A DNA stretch of 64,000 nt from Amphiduros pacificus (lineage: Eukaryota; Annelida; Polychaeta; Phyllodocida; Hesionidae). The notes below the pieces were generated by a model. That model was not told the origin of the DNA, did no database searches, and saw only the letters and a program-made list of their open reading frames with translations. A program made the position numbers and the translations under genes. The DNA is taken from contig OX439004.1 in the NCBI GenBank assembly GCA_949316495.1, positions 43,386,447 through 43,450,446 of the forward strand, written 5' to 3'. Every line of letters begins with the position of its first letter. Position 1 is the first letter of the stretch. Positions 11,790 through 23,984 of this stretch are shown piece after piece.

Positions 11790-12614
11790 CTCATGGGTTT
11801 ATGCCAATAGAATATGTTAAAATCAACCATAATCCCTCTACCTAAAGGGTCAAAGGATGCAACATTCTCTGGTAATTATAGAGCAATTGCTCTTTGTGTA
11901 ATTTTATTAAAGATATTTGAATATTGCCTGCACAAAACTAATAAAGATAGGCTTTTATCAAGTGAGTTACAATTTGCTTTTAAAGACGGGCATTCTACTA
12001 CTCAGTGTACCTGGATTGCCAAAGAGGTAGTATCCCATTATAATAACTTAGGCTGTGATGTTTATGCATATCTGCTAGATTGTTTTAAAGCTTTTGATGA
12101 GATAAGGCATGCTAATTTATTTGATAAACTATGTGAAAAACAGTTATCACCTCTATTAATGAGAATAATTATGTATATGCATTTGAATGGTTCTGCTCAA
12201 GTGAGATGGGATGGATCCACATCTAAAAGGTTTTCTGTTACTAATGGGGTGAAACAGGGATCTGTGATATCCCCGTTAATTTTCACATTATATGCTGATG
12301 AGCTTGTGCAAAAACTGACCACAAGTGGATATGGTTGTAATTGTAAAGTTGGTCATAAATAATACGGTATACTTGTATATGCAGATGACATATTTTTACT
12401 CAGTTCATCTGCTTATGGGCTTCAGAGAATGTTAGACCTTTGCAATGATTTTGCTTTGGATTCAGGCATTCACTGTAATGCATCAAAGACACAATGTGTT
12501 GTTTTTCATAAAAAGCACAGTGTTAACACTAATAGTATTAAGCTGAAATTGAATGGAGATGTGTTAAAATGGTACTGTGATGTGATACATTTAGGTCATA
12601 GCTTTGATTGTTGT

Positions 12615-12651
12615 ATGAGTTTCAAGAAAGGTGTCCTTTCTTGAAACTCAT
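12615..12651. repeat. Perfect 17-bp fold-back with 3-nt loop
   Basis: The arm ATGAGTTTCAAGAAAGG (12615-12631) is followed by TGT and then its exact reverse complement (12635-12651). It sits in the LINE RT 3' part, where an intact element would continue coding. A local template-switch (snap-back) event explains it best. A short direct repeat (CTCATCCTA) follows immediately. Confidence 0.95.
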
Positions 12652-13039
12652 CCTATTTTGCTCATCCTATGTGTAAGGCTGATTCTCAGCAGATCTATGG
12701 CAACAGTTTGTATGGTTCAAATGTATGGAATTTGTACAGTAAAGAATTATATCACTCTGTCCATCTGCTGAGTGGGCTAGGCGTCAAATGATTGGAACAC
12801 AGTAAAAATGTATATTAATTATTGATGAAAATATTTGCTAATAACATTGTTTTCACTTTAGAATGGTCCAGGAGGAAATATAACATTTGTAGACAGACTT
12901 TATTGACATATTATGCTGATGCACAGCATGTAAGAGACCTTCAATCACAAAGGTATGTGTTGTACAGGTAAGGAATTTGTTTAATACGCTGATGGGTAAT
13001 CATGGAAAATAAAGTTAACACGGAAAAGAAAATCGACCA

Positions 13040-13720
13040 AAGACCAGGGTATCAGATTCTTATTAACGGAGATTTATATAATCAGTTTCAGAAGTTGCTC
13101 TGCCTTCATCCGAGGCATCTTGCCTCTATGGTAGTTGGTCAACTACAATTATGTTACATAATGCCATAAATCTAGAGCTGGAACTCTTCTCTCCTGGTCT
13201 CGCTGGTTGTGAAGGGAATACATGAATACTTTGGCAACAAATGCACGTTGAGGAAACACAATTGAGATCTCGAGAAAAGAAATCCAGTAATGGGTGGACT
13301 AAACTTATTAAAATAAAACGACTTTTCGATCACCATGTTATCCACAACGAGCCAAGCTTGCATGTTTACATATTTCACTCACGCGTAACAGATTGTGAAG
13401 GGAATACATTAGTTGTGAAGGGAATACATACATACATATAATAATCTTACATTTAAACAATTACATAAATTACATAGATAAAGGTACTCATTGACCTTAA
13501 CCTAATCGTTTGAAATGGTGGCATTTCTTGTTATATGCATTTCTATATATGATTAACTATGGCCATGTCGGACCAACGACTATGACATTAACCGAGCGGC
13601 GTCTGTGCTGGATAGAAGAACATGCTTGTTTCAGGTCATTATTTTTATTATATATTTTTATTTCGATCCGTAACCGATACAAATATATAAATGAATCCCA
13701 AATTAACTAGGATACCTATG
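13040..13720 (+). repeat. Composite interspersed repeat, several pieces seen elsewhere
   Basis: Three segments recur in the window. TTTCAGAAGTTGCTCTGCCT (from about 13073) is present inverted at 2701-2752. GAAGGGAATACAT plus ACTTTGGCAACAAATGCA (13210-13245) is diverged at 31085-31120. AGAAGAACATGCTTGTTTCA (13614-13633) recurs at 3907-3926. GAAGGGAATACAT also occurs twice more at 13395-13430. No transposase or RT frame is visible, so this is probably a non-autonomous element or part of one. Confidence 0.65.
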
Positions 13721-14433
13721 AAGAATCTGAAAGGATTATGCCATATCAGTGTGGTAATAGAGGGCAATAGGAAGGTGTTTGTTATGATTATCAGAGATTG
13801 GTTAATTATAAAGCCGAACTTTGAGGGATGTGGAAACTCAGAATTTACCCACTATTTTTCTAAAATGTCCTTGTGTATTCTGCTCAAATCAATCTGTGAA
13901 CTATTTGATGGTCATTCATTTAATTCTCTAAGTGAGCCATACATGGAGCAGTGGCTTGTTTGAATGATCGGGCACAAGTCTACGTGCCGGTTTGAGGTAG
14001 GGTGCATAGATAATGAGAAAGACTACTTGGCAGGTAGGCCTCCCCCGCCTCACGTGCTCTGCTCACAGGTCATCAAATCCTCCTCACCAAATGCTTGTCC
14101 TATGAAATTGAAACTAGAGCCATTGTCACACGACTTCGCCAAGGCCACGTCCGATCCAGCTCCAGGCATGACCCCCTCCTACAACATTTTTAGCGGTTCA
14201 AAGCAGTAATTCCACCCCTTATCAGACCAGCATCCATTGAGGTCAGATGTGGAAAATGTGAGTGCATTTATTCAAATACACACTGTTTTTAAAAAAACTT
14301 GGCGGTGATGCAGGAATGAGATGCATTCAAAACAGCTAATTGGATTCTTGTGGTTATATAGCAATACTAGCCTCGTTATGAAATCACATGAAGGACAGGA
14401 CATACTATATATTAACATATATAGAGGAAAAGG

Positions 14434-14474
<41 letters not shown>

Positions 14475-14924
14475 GTAACAGACAGACATACAGACAGATA
14501 ACATATACAGAAAATAGGGTATTCCGTATTAATATATAACTGGCCAATATAATAGACCTACCTATTAATATATAAGGTAAATACTCAACATTAACCTCTA
14601 TTAACCTCATATATATTGAGAAAGTGGCATATATTCGAAGAGAGTGGATCGGAAATTATCTGTTTTGGGGCTGGTGTATTAAAGAGAAAATTGTTATAAT
14701 AATCTATAACCTGAAGACTTTCCTGCAATATGGGAAATGTTTCCCTAGATTCACAAATTCATCAGTAAACATTGGCATCACTCATCAATGACTCATATAT
14801 CATTAAGACATATTTCTCTAAATGTGTATCTGTCATCGAGATTGCATCATGTATACTCTAAAAATAGAACAATAATATAGAAAAGATCAAGACAGACCAG
14901 TATTGAAGTAAACTTCTGGTCCCA
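13721..14924. other. Intergenic with short (AT)n
   Basis: Two open frames of about 80-90 codons at 13691-14209 have no recognisable domain and no splice context that I trust. An imperfect (AT)n lies at 14436-14474. Confidence 0.5.
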
Positions 14925-15315
14925 TAAGATCTTTACTGTTAGATTCTCTTCTTCAGCATAACAATTCTTAGACCATGATGATATGAAGAAAACTTGGTTT
15001 TTATTCTCAATACAAAAGATGTATGGTAAGAACAGCTTTTCTTCTGATTTTCTTCTGAGCCCAACTTCTGTTGCAAGGGGGTTTTAAACTGCCCTTGAGC
15101 AGAGACAAGCTCAGCTGAGAGCTGGCTCTCCTCCTAGACCACCTGATTGGTTGATATAACTAAATTCTGAGTTAAATACTAGTAATCATAATCGCTGCTG
15201 TGAACCCAAGGATAATCTTAATGAGGGACTAACTTTAGCAGCTGTTAGGAGCCGGGACCCTATTTGGGAACAGGCTTGTAGGGGAGCAGAGCTGAACATT
15301 TTGTCCAGTCAACAC
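14925..15315 (+). repeat. Interspersed repeat family X, copy 1
   Basis: It is homologous, in inverted orientation, to 19625-19965. Matching blocks include CAGCATAACAATTCT, CCCAACTTCTG plus TGCAAGGGGTTTTA, and GTGAACCCAAGG. A GGAGC(C/T)GGGACC(C/T)TATTTGG block lies near the end. The copies are non-coding and diverged. I found no clear terminal inverted repeats. Likely a non-autonomous DNA element or an old SINE-like repeat. Confidence 0.75.
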
Positions 15316-15453
15316 ATTCCATGACTCCCAAACACATTCCAAACTGTCAGAGTTGCGGTAAACAACTATATTAATGGCCTTTTACTCATTAATTAATAAA
15401 TTCATAAGAATAACACTTTGGGAAACTTATAGTTAATTGTATATAGAATTCGT

Positions 15454-15761
15454 ATGTTTGTTTGTTTGGGGTTTTACATCACTTTCAACTTTATTTCAGT
15501 CATTTCGTGATGAGACCTACTTGTAGCAGATATAGCTCTGAATTGTCATGTCGCGGGTCCTTGACATGACAACTCACCCGGTCACATATTTACAAGGACA
15601 ACAGGTTAACACTTTAGGCACGGACCTCAGCTCGTATGGGAAATTGTATCAGGAGTTCAATCTCTCATGGCCGGGGTTCGAACCCACGACCTTTGGATCA
15701 CCACAGAGGAACTGGTGCTAATAAGTTGGCACTCTAACCAACTGCGCCACGGCCCATGGCC
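15454..15761 (-). mobile_element. CAAA-tailed tRNA-SINE, full copy
   Basis: The minus-strand head has box A (GGCGCAGTTGGTTAGAGTGC) and box B (GGGTTCGAACCCC), followed by the standard body and a short CAAA tail. Flanks TATAGAATTCGT (15442-15453) and TGTAGAATTAGT (15762-15773) agree at 10 of 12 positions and are probably the target-site duplication. Confidence 0.9.
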
Positions 15762-16122
15762 TGTAGAATTAGTTTCTGACAAGAGTTATAAATTAATATT
15801 ACTGTGTTAACAAATATGGAGAATAATAACATGTGGATATTGTTATGAATGTTCAAATATGGAGGGTGACAGTATACAAAAGTCATGATTATTATCTCAC
15901 CAGTTGTATTCTATGAAATTGGGGGGTAATTGAAATTATCCTCATTCCAAAAGGTACTTGGACAAACGTCGAAAAGGGAAACTCTTTTTTTAAGCAGTAT
16001 GTTTCAGTCTCACAGCAGTTTGTGATCAACATTGCTAATTTTACACACACGAGTTATGAGTTGTCATCGAGTGAAGCAGATGTATAAAACCAAACATCAG
16101 ATTTCGATCAGAACACTTCTTA

Positions 16123-16335
16123 ACGAAGTTTCTTTTATGATCATTTATGAAGTTTCCTTCTTGATCATTTATGAAGTTTCCTTCTTGATCATTTATGAAG
16201 TTTCCTTCATGATCATTGTGGCCGTTACCATTTATGATAACTTATGAATGAAGTTTCTTTTTATCATCAGTTATGTAGTTTCTTTTATATATGTTCATTC
16301 ATAAAGTTTCTTTCATGATCATTCTTGAAGTTCCT
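16123..16335 (+). repeat. 24-bp minisatellite, degenerate to the right
   Basis: Units of GAAGTTTCCTTCTTGATCAT plus TTAT repeat about five times cleanly (16124-16218) and then continue in degraded form to about 16335. Confidence 0.85.
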
Positions 16336-17220
16336 TATATGCGCCTTTTTGAATGTTCAAGAAACTCATCGTCCTGACCAGGTTTAGGGAGGCTTTATAT
16401 ATTTATTGTAAAGGTGGTTAGAAGTCACGCCAAATACTTCACAGACGGGGCAGTTGCATGTCACCCCCAATGGGGTATCTGAGGGCCATATATTAATCCC
16501 TGGGATAGGTATTGCCGCCTTTTGGCTCGGAAACTCACAGACCGGCGGAAGTGTTTTCTCGAGCCATGCACACGTTATTATATAAGTTGTAGGTAGATGT
16601 ATTGATATGTAATTAATTTTTTAGTTGTTTATATATGTAATTGATTAAGAATGTAATGAATTGACAATTTAATGTAAATTGTGTGTAGCGCCGAAATGGC
16701 TGGCAGCTTCTTTGCAGTGGTAGACAGATTTATTGCAGTAAGTAACTGAATAAATCATTCTAATCCACCTTTATAAATGAAAACTTGCACATTTACCTTG
16801 GAAACTATTTTCTCAAAACATTTACAATAAATAGTAAAGATATCCTTCAAATGGGGCGATAATCCATGTACACACCATAGACTTACAACTTATTCAGTTG
16901 AATCCTTAAGCATCCAACCCTTATGGCAAAACAAGCTCGGGCGAAAAATACTGTTAATTATGATGTATGTCAATCCAATGTTCTGGTATGGACACCCGTG
17001 GACAAACATGCCTATGATTAAGAAATATAGTGATCTACATAAATAATGAATCTCTTCATGAAGTCATTGAAATCCGACACTTGATTATCAAACTTTGTTT
17101 CGTCTTATGATAAAAAATGCTGAGAATGATGCAAAATTACAACCTTTATTGATTTTTTCACACTAAAAATACAAAATGATGTCGTGACACAGACAGTGAG
17201 GCGTACTTTGCATACAATTA
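16336..17220. other. Intergenic, nothing recognised
   Basis: One GC-richer patch at about 16430-16570 has no frame or RNA-like fold that I can name. The remainder is AT-rich. Confidence 0.45.
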
Positions 17221-17221
17221 T

Positions 17222-17770
17222 CTTAGTATTTAGCTTGGTTGGACCTGCCTTTAGATATTGTGAGGAATACTGCCAGCTTGATATATAGCTTGGTTGGACC
17301 TGACTTTAGAGATTGTGAGGAATACTGCCAGCTTGGTATTTAGCTTGGTTGGACCTGACTTTAGAGATTGTGAGGAATACTGCCAGCTTGGTATTTAGCT
17401 TGGTTGGACCTGCCTTTAGAGATTGTGAGGAATACTGCCAGCTTGGTATTTAGCTTGGTTGGACCTGACTTTAGAGATTGTGAGGAATACTGCCAGCTTG
17501 GTATTTAGCTTGGTTGGACCTGACTTTAGAGATTGTGAGGAATACTGCCAGCTTGGTATTTAGCTTGGTTGGACCTGCCTTTAGAGATTGTGAGGTATAC
17601 TGCCAGCTTGATATTTAGCTTGATTGGACCTGCCTTTAGAGATTGTGAGGAATACTGCCAGCTTGGTATTTAGCTTGATTGGACCTGCCTTTAGAGATTG
17701 TGAGGAATACTGCCAGCTTGGTATTTAGCTTGGTTGGACCTGGCTTTTGAGCGGGAATACTGCCAGCTTG
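17222..17770 (+). repeat. 55-bp minisatellite, about 10 copies
   Basis: The unit runs TATTTAGCTTGGTTGGACCT, then GACTTTAGAGATTGTGAGGA, then ATACTGCCAGCTTGG. Copies are very similar, differing mainly at GACTTT/GCCTTT and TTGGTTGG/TTGATTGG. The last copy is truncated internally. Confidence 0.95.
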
Positions 17771-19240
17771 CTGTTTATAATGAAGTTGATATCAACTATT
17801 GCAAACATCAATCTTCACTTGCTATCGATTATATCGATACTATTTCGGACGATGATATCTAGGTTACACAATATTGATACATGACAAGTTGCAAATGCAA
17901 AATAGTCTAAACAAGTCTATGACAGAGCGTGTGTTGACTTCTTCACGGGTTTGAAGTTTTTATTTTATTTTAATAAGTTCGTTTCTTTGAAATGTGAGAA
18001 TGACATGAAGTTTGAGTGTTAATTAATCATAAAGATTGTTCATGTTGACTTCTCTTGAATACCAAAATTATACCCTTTCAAACTCTCGATGGCACATTTT
18101 AATGATATCTCCGAGGTTACAACCTAAAATGACAAAGGTACATTTAGATGCGCACGGCGCATAGCTTTATCTCACCGGAAATGATGGAGAAAAGCCAGGA
18201 TTTAGCGGGATGCCTCTTGGTTCCTTCTGGGAGGGTTTGTGACTCGGTTACAACATGTGTATTGTGCGATGCTATGCCTGTGTCAGAAGAATATCGCTTC
18301 TTGAAAGGCTAGAATCTATCCTTCTTATAAACCTATTTGTCAGATTACGACAGAAATGAAAGCCGTAAGCTTACAGATATAAACAGCAAAATATGATGAT
18401 AATAATATTAAAATAATGATGACTGTGTCGTTTTCCCGTGACAGTAGGAATGACTGGAGTATATTGAACTCGTCGCTCCTTTGAATACTGATAACCATTT
18501 TAAATTTGATTATTCGTTGCACCGATCTTTGGTATTTTATTGATCTACTTTTGCGATTCTCCTGTATTAATTTTCATGGTGTGTTTTTCCATAAGCGAAT
18601 ATACCTGACTTTGGAGGTGAAACATTGGAGTCTAAAACTGCTGTGGCGGTTTAAAAAGTTGAATAGCTGAGATTAGCGAATGCACTCGCACCTACTATAT
18701 CATTTGTCATTTCTAAGTTGCGAAAACACCGAAACAAGATGGCCGAATGATAGTGAAATGTTGGTCAAAATATCTTAAGAGTCTTGCGCAAAATGTATGA
18801 TAGTGAAATGTTGGTCAAAATATCTTAAGGGTCTTGCGCAAAATGAATATCGATCAATCTCAATTGAGATTAATCACTGATTTTTTTTCTGTTATCCATG
18901 TGATTTTTTTTATAAAATGCAAAAGCAAACTGATAGCATATATCATATGTTTATTTAAATCTCCTTCACATCAAGTTGCTGGGAATAGAAAATTTCCACC
19001 CGGAAGGTCATTTACAACCTCCCAGTTTACATCTATTAAAATCAGTAATTATATACAAAACGTCGGTGCAGACTTGATTAATTTCCTGTTTTGCTAGCAA
19101 TAAGGAGTGATTATTTTACAATATACTTTAAATGCTCAAGTTATATATCTATGACAAACATATCAAACATTCATACTGGCAACATTTTGATGACAAAAAG
19201 AAAAAAAATCGGTAATGAAACGTTGAAATATGTGAACAAG

Positions 19241-19241
<1 letters not shown>
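17771..19241. other. Intergenic with a 50-bp tandem duplication
   Basis: 18747-18796 is repeated at 18797-18846 with very few differences (GATAGTGAAATGTTGGTCAA and following). No gene or recognised element is seen. Confidence 0.7.

Positions 19242-19280
<39 letters not shown>
19242..19280. repeat. (AT)n microsatellite
   Basis: 39 bp of AT dinucleotide. Confidence 0.95.
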
Positions 19281-19284
<4 letters not shown>

Positions 19285-19624
19285 CTCACTGAATATTCTT
19301 GAGAATTAATACCAATTATGTGTTCTAGACTGATAAAATGTAATTTAACTGCGTATGTGCTGTCATCTATAAGGCTTTCTACAGCCTTTGAGGTTTCATC
19401 ATTCTGGAATATAAGGGGGATATCCGTTGAACTTACAATCTTTTTGCCCTGATCTGATATTGAGAGAACACAAAATACCATTATATCAAAACCTGTGTCT
19501 TTTCTTCAATTCAATTCAAAATTTGACTTAGCGTCACTCCCTTCCTAAAAAAGGACTGAGAAACAAAAAGTCATTAATCTAGTTCTTTACCACAACGTTT
19601 AGAATGTGTTTGGGTGGTCATGGA

Positions 19625-19965
19625 ATGTGTGACTTGACAAAATGTTCACCTACCAAATAAGGTCCCAGCTCCTAAAATCTGCCAGAATAGGTCCCGCAAG
19701 GACGTGACCCTTGGGTTCACACCAGCTTATTTGCATGGATTATAATTATCCAACTCAAAGTTTAATTATGTTAGCCAATCAAGTGTTCTGGGAGAAGAAG
19801 CAGCTTTCAGTTGAGCCTGGCTCTGCTGAAGGAGAGTCTAAAACCCCTTGCAGCAGAAGTTGGGATCAGAAATCAGGAAGCTGTTCTCACTACATAACTT
19901 TTGTATCATCATTGTCTGAGAATTGTTATGCTGTGGTACTGAATCTAGAACTAAAGATGTCATGA
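19625..19965 (-). repeat. Interspersed repeat family X, copy 2
   Basis: Inverted homologue of 14925-15315. The 84-codon frame across it is not conserved in the other copy, so it is not a gene. Confidence 0.75.
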
Positions 19966-19984
19966 ACCCAAACATTACATGCTT

Positions 19985-20172
19985 TCTCTTAAACCAACGT
20001 TCCTGACAATAGTCTCAGGTCAGGGTACCAGGGGTAGAGATTAAAAATATGAGCTGGCATTCTGCTGAGAACACTTACTTGCCAAGCTTAGTACTCAGAT
20101 TAGTGGGGTGTGTGATCACTTTCACATGTCTAAAATAGTGGGGAAATCACTGCACACACATCTGAGCATTAT
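19985..20172 (+). repeat. Interspersed repeat family Y, copy 1
   Basis: It matches 33180-33375 in the same orientation. Both share GTCTCAGGTCAGGGTACCAG, TTAGTACTCAGATTAGT and ATCACTGCACACACATCTGA. The copies are diverged and non-coding. Confidence 0.85.
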
Positions 20173-20204
20173 TTCTTCAATCAAATTGTGGCTTTGAGAA
20201 TGAA

Positions 20205-20515
20205 GGCCACGGGCCGTGGTGTAGTTGGTTAGAGCGCCAGCTTATTAGCAACAGTTCCTCTGTGGTGATCCAAAGGTCGTGGGTTCGAACCCCCGCCATG
20301 CCGAGATTAAATTCATGATACAATTTCACACATGAGCTGAGGCCCGTGCCTAAAGGGTTAACCTGTTGTCCTTCTAAATCTGTGACCGGATGGGTTGTCA
20401 TGTCAAGGACCTGCGACATGACAATTCAGTGAGGCAGCACTATATCTGTCACAAGTAGATCTCATCACGAAATGACTGAAATAATGTTGAAAGTGATGTA
20501 AAACCTCAAACAAAC
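20205..20515 (+). mobile_element. CAAA-tailed tRNA-SINE, full copy
   Basis: Box A GTGTAGTTGGTTAGAGCGCC and box B GGGTTCGAACCCC lie in the head, followed by the standard body. It ends in a CAAACAAACAATGAAAC tail. A target-site duplication is unclear (only AATGAA is shared). Confidence 0.9.
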
Positions 20516-21499
20516 AATGAAACAAATCACGACTATCGAATCACCATGGAACATGTATGAAGTGGAACGAACATTCAATGACCATACAAGGGGTTTTTAA
20601 AGCATTCATGAAACCTGACTTTCAGACACATTTTCTTTACATAACATGAATGTTTATACCCTAAACAGTGCTTTTATGTAGTATTGTAATCTATGTTCTG
20701 GCTATCTATGGGGACTTGGGGGAATATGACTAGGATGGGGATACTCGCTTGCTATGAGGTCAGGCCTAACTAGCTGCTTGAAATACCTATCTGTGGAGAT
20801 AAGAATCACTGCAGAGACAGATGTATGCCGTGTACAATGGTCGCTTTTATTGGGGTGCACAACAAGTTGATTCAGACTGCAAGTTCATATGGGTACACAT
20901 TTTTAGTGAAGTACCTTTTGTTCACAAATTGTGTATTGCCCTTGTTCCTCCATTTTTTTGTTAATTTAATAAAAAAAATGTTAATGTTCAAAGAAATAAC
21001 AATAAGATAAGATATCTGTGAAACAGACAAAACTATATTTCTATTGCCCTGTTTTTGATTTCATTCAAAGTTTAGAAATCCCCTAGTCATTAATACTTGC
21101 CTTGCTCACTAAACTATCATCAAATCTGAATTGACCAATATTAAGTCATAAACTGTAATCAAGTGTCTGGCATATATACTGAGCAATCAGTACAAGTGCC
21201 AGTACAAAACAAATCTATTTATATTCTTTCACCAATGAGTTGACAGCCAGATTTTTCTGAATACCAATGACTTGCGCTCCATTCTGTTTGCACATTTATA
21301 GCTTTGGTGGCAGGGACTGATATGATAGAGAAGTCCTGCTGTGGAGCGTAACAAATGTTATGACATTTGTCCACAAATATGTAAATATGAAAAGAATCTT
21401 TAAAAAAGATAAAAGGGGAAAGTAGTTCGGCCCAGGGGTGATCTTCAAAAAAAGAAATATCTCAGGTGCAGACATTCTCTTGAGGCACCAAGTATGAGA
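20516..21499. other. Intergenic, nothing recognised
   Basis: AT-rich single-copy-looking DNA. No domain, RNA gene or repeat was noted. Confidence 0.45.
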
Positions 21500-21960
21500 T
21501 AAAGAGGTCCTATTTCTCAAAGCTGCCAATGATGTTGAATCAGAGCTGCTACTGCTGCTACAAGTAGACTCCCAGAGTCTTTCCATTTTTGGGCTTGACC
21601 TTGTTTTTTGGGTTCCAGATAATGTGATTCTCTTTCACTCTTTCAAGGACAACTTCCTCCTCTGTCATGTTGACCAGCAGGAAGGACCTTTTTTTTCCAT
21701 GTATTCTTTGATTCTTCATCATGGTCTTGAGATAGGTGCAGAGATAGGTCCTGTGATAATTCCTGATGAGGCCCCTGTGAAGGCCCCTGTGAAGGCCCCT
21801 GAGGTGGCAAATGATCTTCAGATGGCTCCTGAGATGGCTCCACTGGGTCCTTTTTTGTTCAATCCACTGAAAGAGTGTTCATATCAAAACGTTCACTGCC
21901 ACTAGAGGCAGGGGTATGTGTAGGTTCAGGTTTGGGCCTTGCCCCTGCCTCTTTTCAACA
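21500..21960 (-). pseudogene. Fragment of Pro/Gln-rich protein with a MADF-like start, probably transposon-derived
   Basis: On the minus strand a stretch of repeated QGPSQGPSQGP and acidic SQDLSLHLSQD residues (about 21643-21843) is followed, in another frame, by MTEEEVVLERVKENHIIWNP. That resembles the first helix of a MADF/Myb-like DNA-binding domain, found in PIF/Harbinger accessory proteins and in host regulators. The domain is not complete and frames change, so nothing here is an intact gene. The assignment is weak. Confidence 0.25.
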
Positions 21961-22844
21961 TTGTTTTTGGCGTGTACAGCCACAAGCGTAAGGCAACAAT
22001 AATCCAATGTAGTTAATGGCAAACATCCAAAAATACATTTGTACCCCTTAGGGCTCCAAGACTTGAAATAACTGAAAGACCTTGGATCGTCGAGGTTTTA
22101 TATGCTTCACGACAACCGTTGTTCCCCAACATGATTGTTGGATGTTTTGGTTGTTGATTGGTTTGTTCCTTGTTTATTTTGTTCTTTAGATGTTCGTTCA
22201 ATTCCCTGAGCGGTAGACGTTCATTCAGAGCGTTATTCATTCTTTGGATGATTGTTTACAAATTGTTGGTAGTCACTCACCAATTCGTTCATGTTCAGTC
22301 CTTGGTCATTCCTTGGACGTTCAGAGTTCAACGCCCATTACTCACACATTCATATTTGGTAGAAATGTCCATTTTGGTGGCACTATTCAGTAAGATGTGA
22401 CACCAGCATAAACAGAGGTAGTTGATTCCAGGCAAAGTATCAACTGACTTTAGAAGAGGATATCTTGGCTTGTTAAAGCTAACCTTTCGGAACTGGTCAT
22501 GTCAAGAACAGAAAAAAATATAATCTGGAAAGACAAAAAATGAAGCTTCTTTAATGTAAGTTTTCCCCCTAAAACAAAAATTCAGATCTTTTAGGAATTT
22601 TGACTTGATATGTGGTATCAGATGAAAGAGACTTAAATTCAACATTCGTTTTGTTTCAGCACATTGGCAAGTTGAACTAGGTTTTCACCGGATATTAACA
22701 TTTGTATTACATAATGATTGCACAGAGGGAGACCAGACACCAAATTACAAACCAATCAGACACACAAGCTATCTACAAACTAAATGATTTAATCTCAGCT
22801 ATTTGTCAAAATATAGTATAACTGTGTATAAAATAAGGGCGTGA
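21961..22844. other. Intergenic, nothing recognised
   Basis: Short open frames only. No shared repeat was noted apart from the SINE body that follows. Confidence 0.4.
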
Positions 22845-22930
22845 AAATTCTTGCACCACCTTTCAATCAATCTACTGTTTCAAATTAAATTAAAAATAGT
22901 TGGGCATATCCCAAAATCTAAAGGAAATAA
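22845..22930 (+). repeat. Second tRNA-SINE family, body fragment
   Basis: Diverged copy of about 1810-1895 (GGGCGTGAAAATTC to AAATCTAAAGGA). The head is missing. Confidence 0.6.
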
Positions 22931-23161
22931 TCCATACAATGCTAAGATAACAAAACATTTTTAGACACTTTAAAGCTTACTGTTGCTTTCTTGAAATATG
23001 AACAAGCGAAATAATAAAATAAACCTGTGATCAGGAGATTGTATACCCCCTTAATAAGATTATGCCCTAGAAAGTTTAAACCTGTGGCTCAATTGTACAT
23101 AATATTTGCAAAGAATGACAAGGCATTGTCACACACAACAAGGCACTTTGAGCAGTTATCT

Positions 23162-23480
23162 TTATACTCTCAATATTACTGACTGAACCTGTCCGCCTCT
23201 CAATAAAATATAACCTAGTTTGTCTTTTGTCCTTGCTTGATTATTATGTGTGACACTGAAGGGACTTCTAGTGTGAGTGTTTGAATATTTTCCTATTGCA
23301 ATACTTTCGTGGATCCTACTGCTGGCAGTGGAGGTGGTTGGGATGGTGCTGTCTCTGAGACAGTCTGAGGAGCAGGTGGAGCAGATTTTGGCCTTGATGG
23401 CTGCAAAGCATTGCTGATATCCTTCTGTCGTTCGCTTGCCTTGTGTCCGATTCCCATGCGTTGCTCTTGTGTCCACTTCT
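23162..23480 (-). other. Pro/Ser-rich open frames of uncertain status
   Basis: Two overlapping minus-strand frames encode low-complexity Pro/Ser text (for example SRPKSAPPAPQTVSETAPSQ). Sequence of this kind occurs in linkers of transposon and regulatory proteins. No start, domain or splice evidence. Not called as a gene. Confidence 0.2.
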
Positions 23481-23559
23481 TGGTTTTATCTCATTTGTAT
23501 TTCTATTTTGTCAAGAACTGTACAACATGTTGCTTTACCACTGTGATCACTATATTTTT

Positions 23560-23745
23560 TGATGACCTGGATGACCTTATTCTCTTGATGACCTGGAAGT
23601 CGCTAAATGGGAAGGCGCCACCTTACTTACATGACCTGCTGACAGTGAAACATGGCGAGAGATGCCTTAGATCTAATGATCTTAGGCATTTTAACATGAC
23701 ATATTATCCAATGAAATTATCTGAAGTGCTCATGTTTGGAAATTA
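23560..23745 (+). mobile_element. CR1/L2-type LINE, 3' coding fragment
   Basis: The frame LMTWKSLNGKAPPYLHDLL followed by RCLRSND matches the C-terminal part of CR1-like ORF2 proteins. The nearly full LINE in this window has VWKALNGKAPPYIIDLL and RALRSNS at the same place. Only about 60 codons survive. Confidence 0.8.
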
Positions 23746-23984
23746 ACATGATTTGTTCATGGCAGAACATTGTTGATTTCAACCTATTTACTTAAAAGTT
23801 TCAACTACACACTATTGTCAATCTAAAAGGTGAATAGGATAGATGCAGAAATGCATTCGCAGATAAAGAAATGTAATGTGATAGCAAAAAATCCATTTGT
23901 GGCAGTGGCAGCCAAACTATAAAACCATTTGATTATAATTATGAAATATTTAACTTTTTGATGTATTGATTACATAACAAATGA

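Larger units (their letters stand above)
11178..12960 (+). mobile_element. 5'-truncated non-LTR retrotransposon (LINE 1 of window), defective
   Basis: Reverse-transcriptase text can be followed in three frames. The pre-RT region YTVDDIKKAIQMLKSGKQDG is at 11307-11380. After a SINE insertion come RT motifs NYRAIALCVI, HSTTQCTWIAKEV, AYLLDCFKAFDE (finger and palm A), NGVKQGSVISPLIFTLYADE (motif B) and, in the next frame, LVYADDIFLL (catalytic YADD) near 12375. The C-terminal remnant LYGSNVWNLYSKEL continues to about 12960. The endonuclease and ORF1 are absent. Defects are the SINE, shifts near 11815 and 12360, and a stop and local rearrangement near 12635. The pattern resembles I/Nimb-like invertebrate LINEs, but the clade is not assigned. 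Confidence 0.88.

Noticed and set aside
19149-19481. 110-codon minus frame and similar frames crossing (AT)n tracts at 2401, 31657, 45990 and 60601
   Set aside because: Tyr-Ile runs from AT dinucleotides joined to chance flanks; no domain or splice support.
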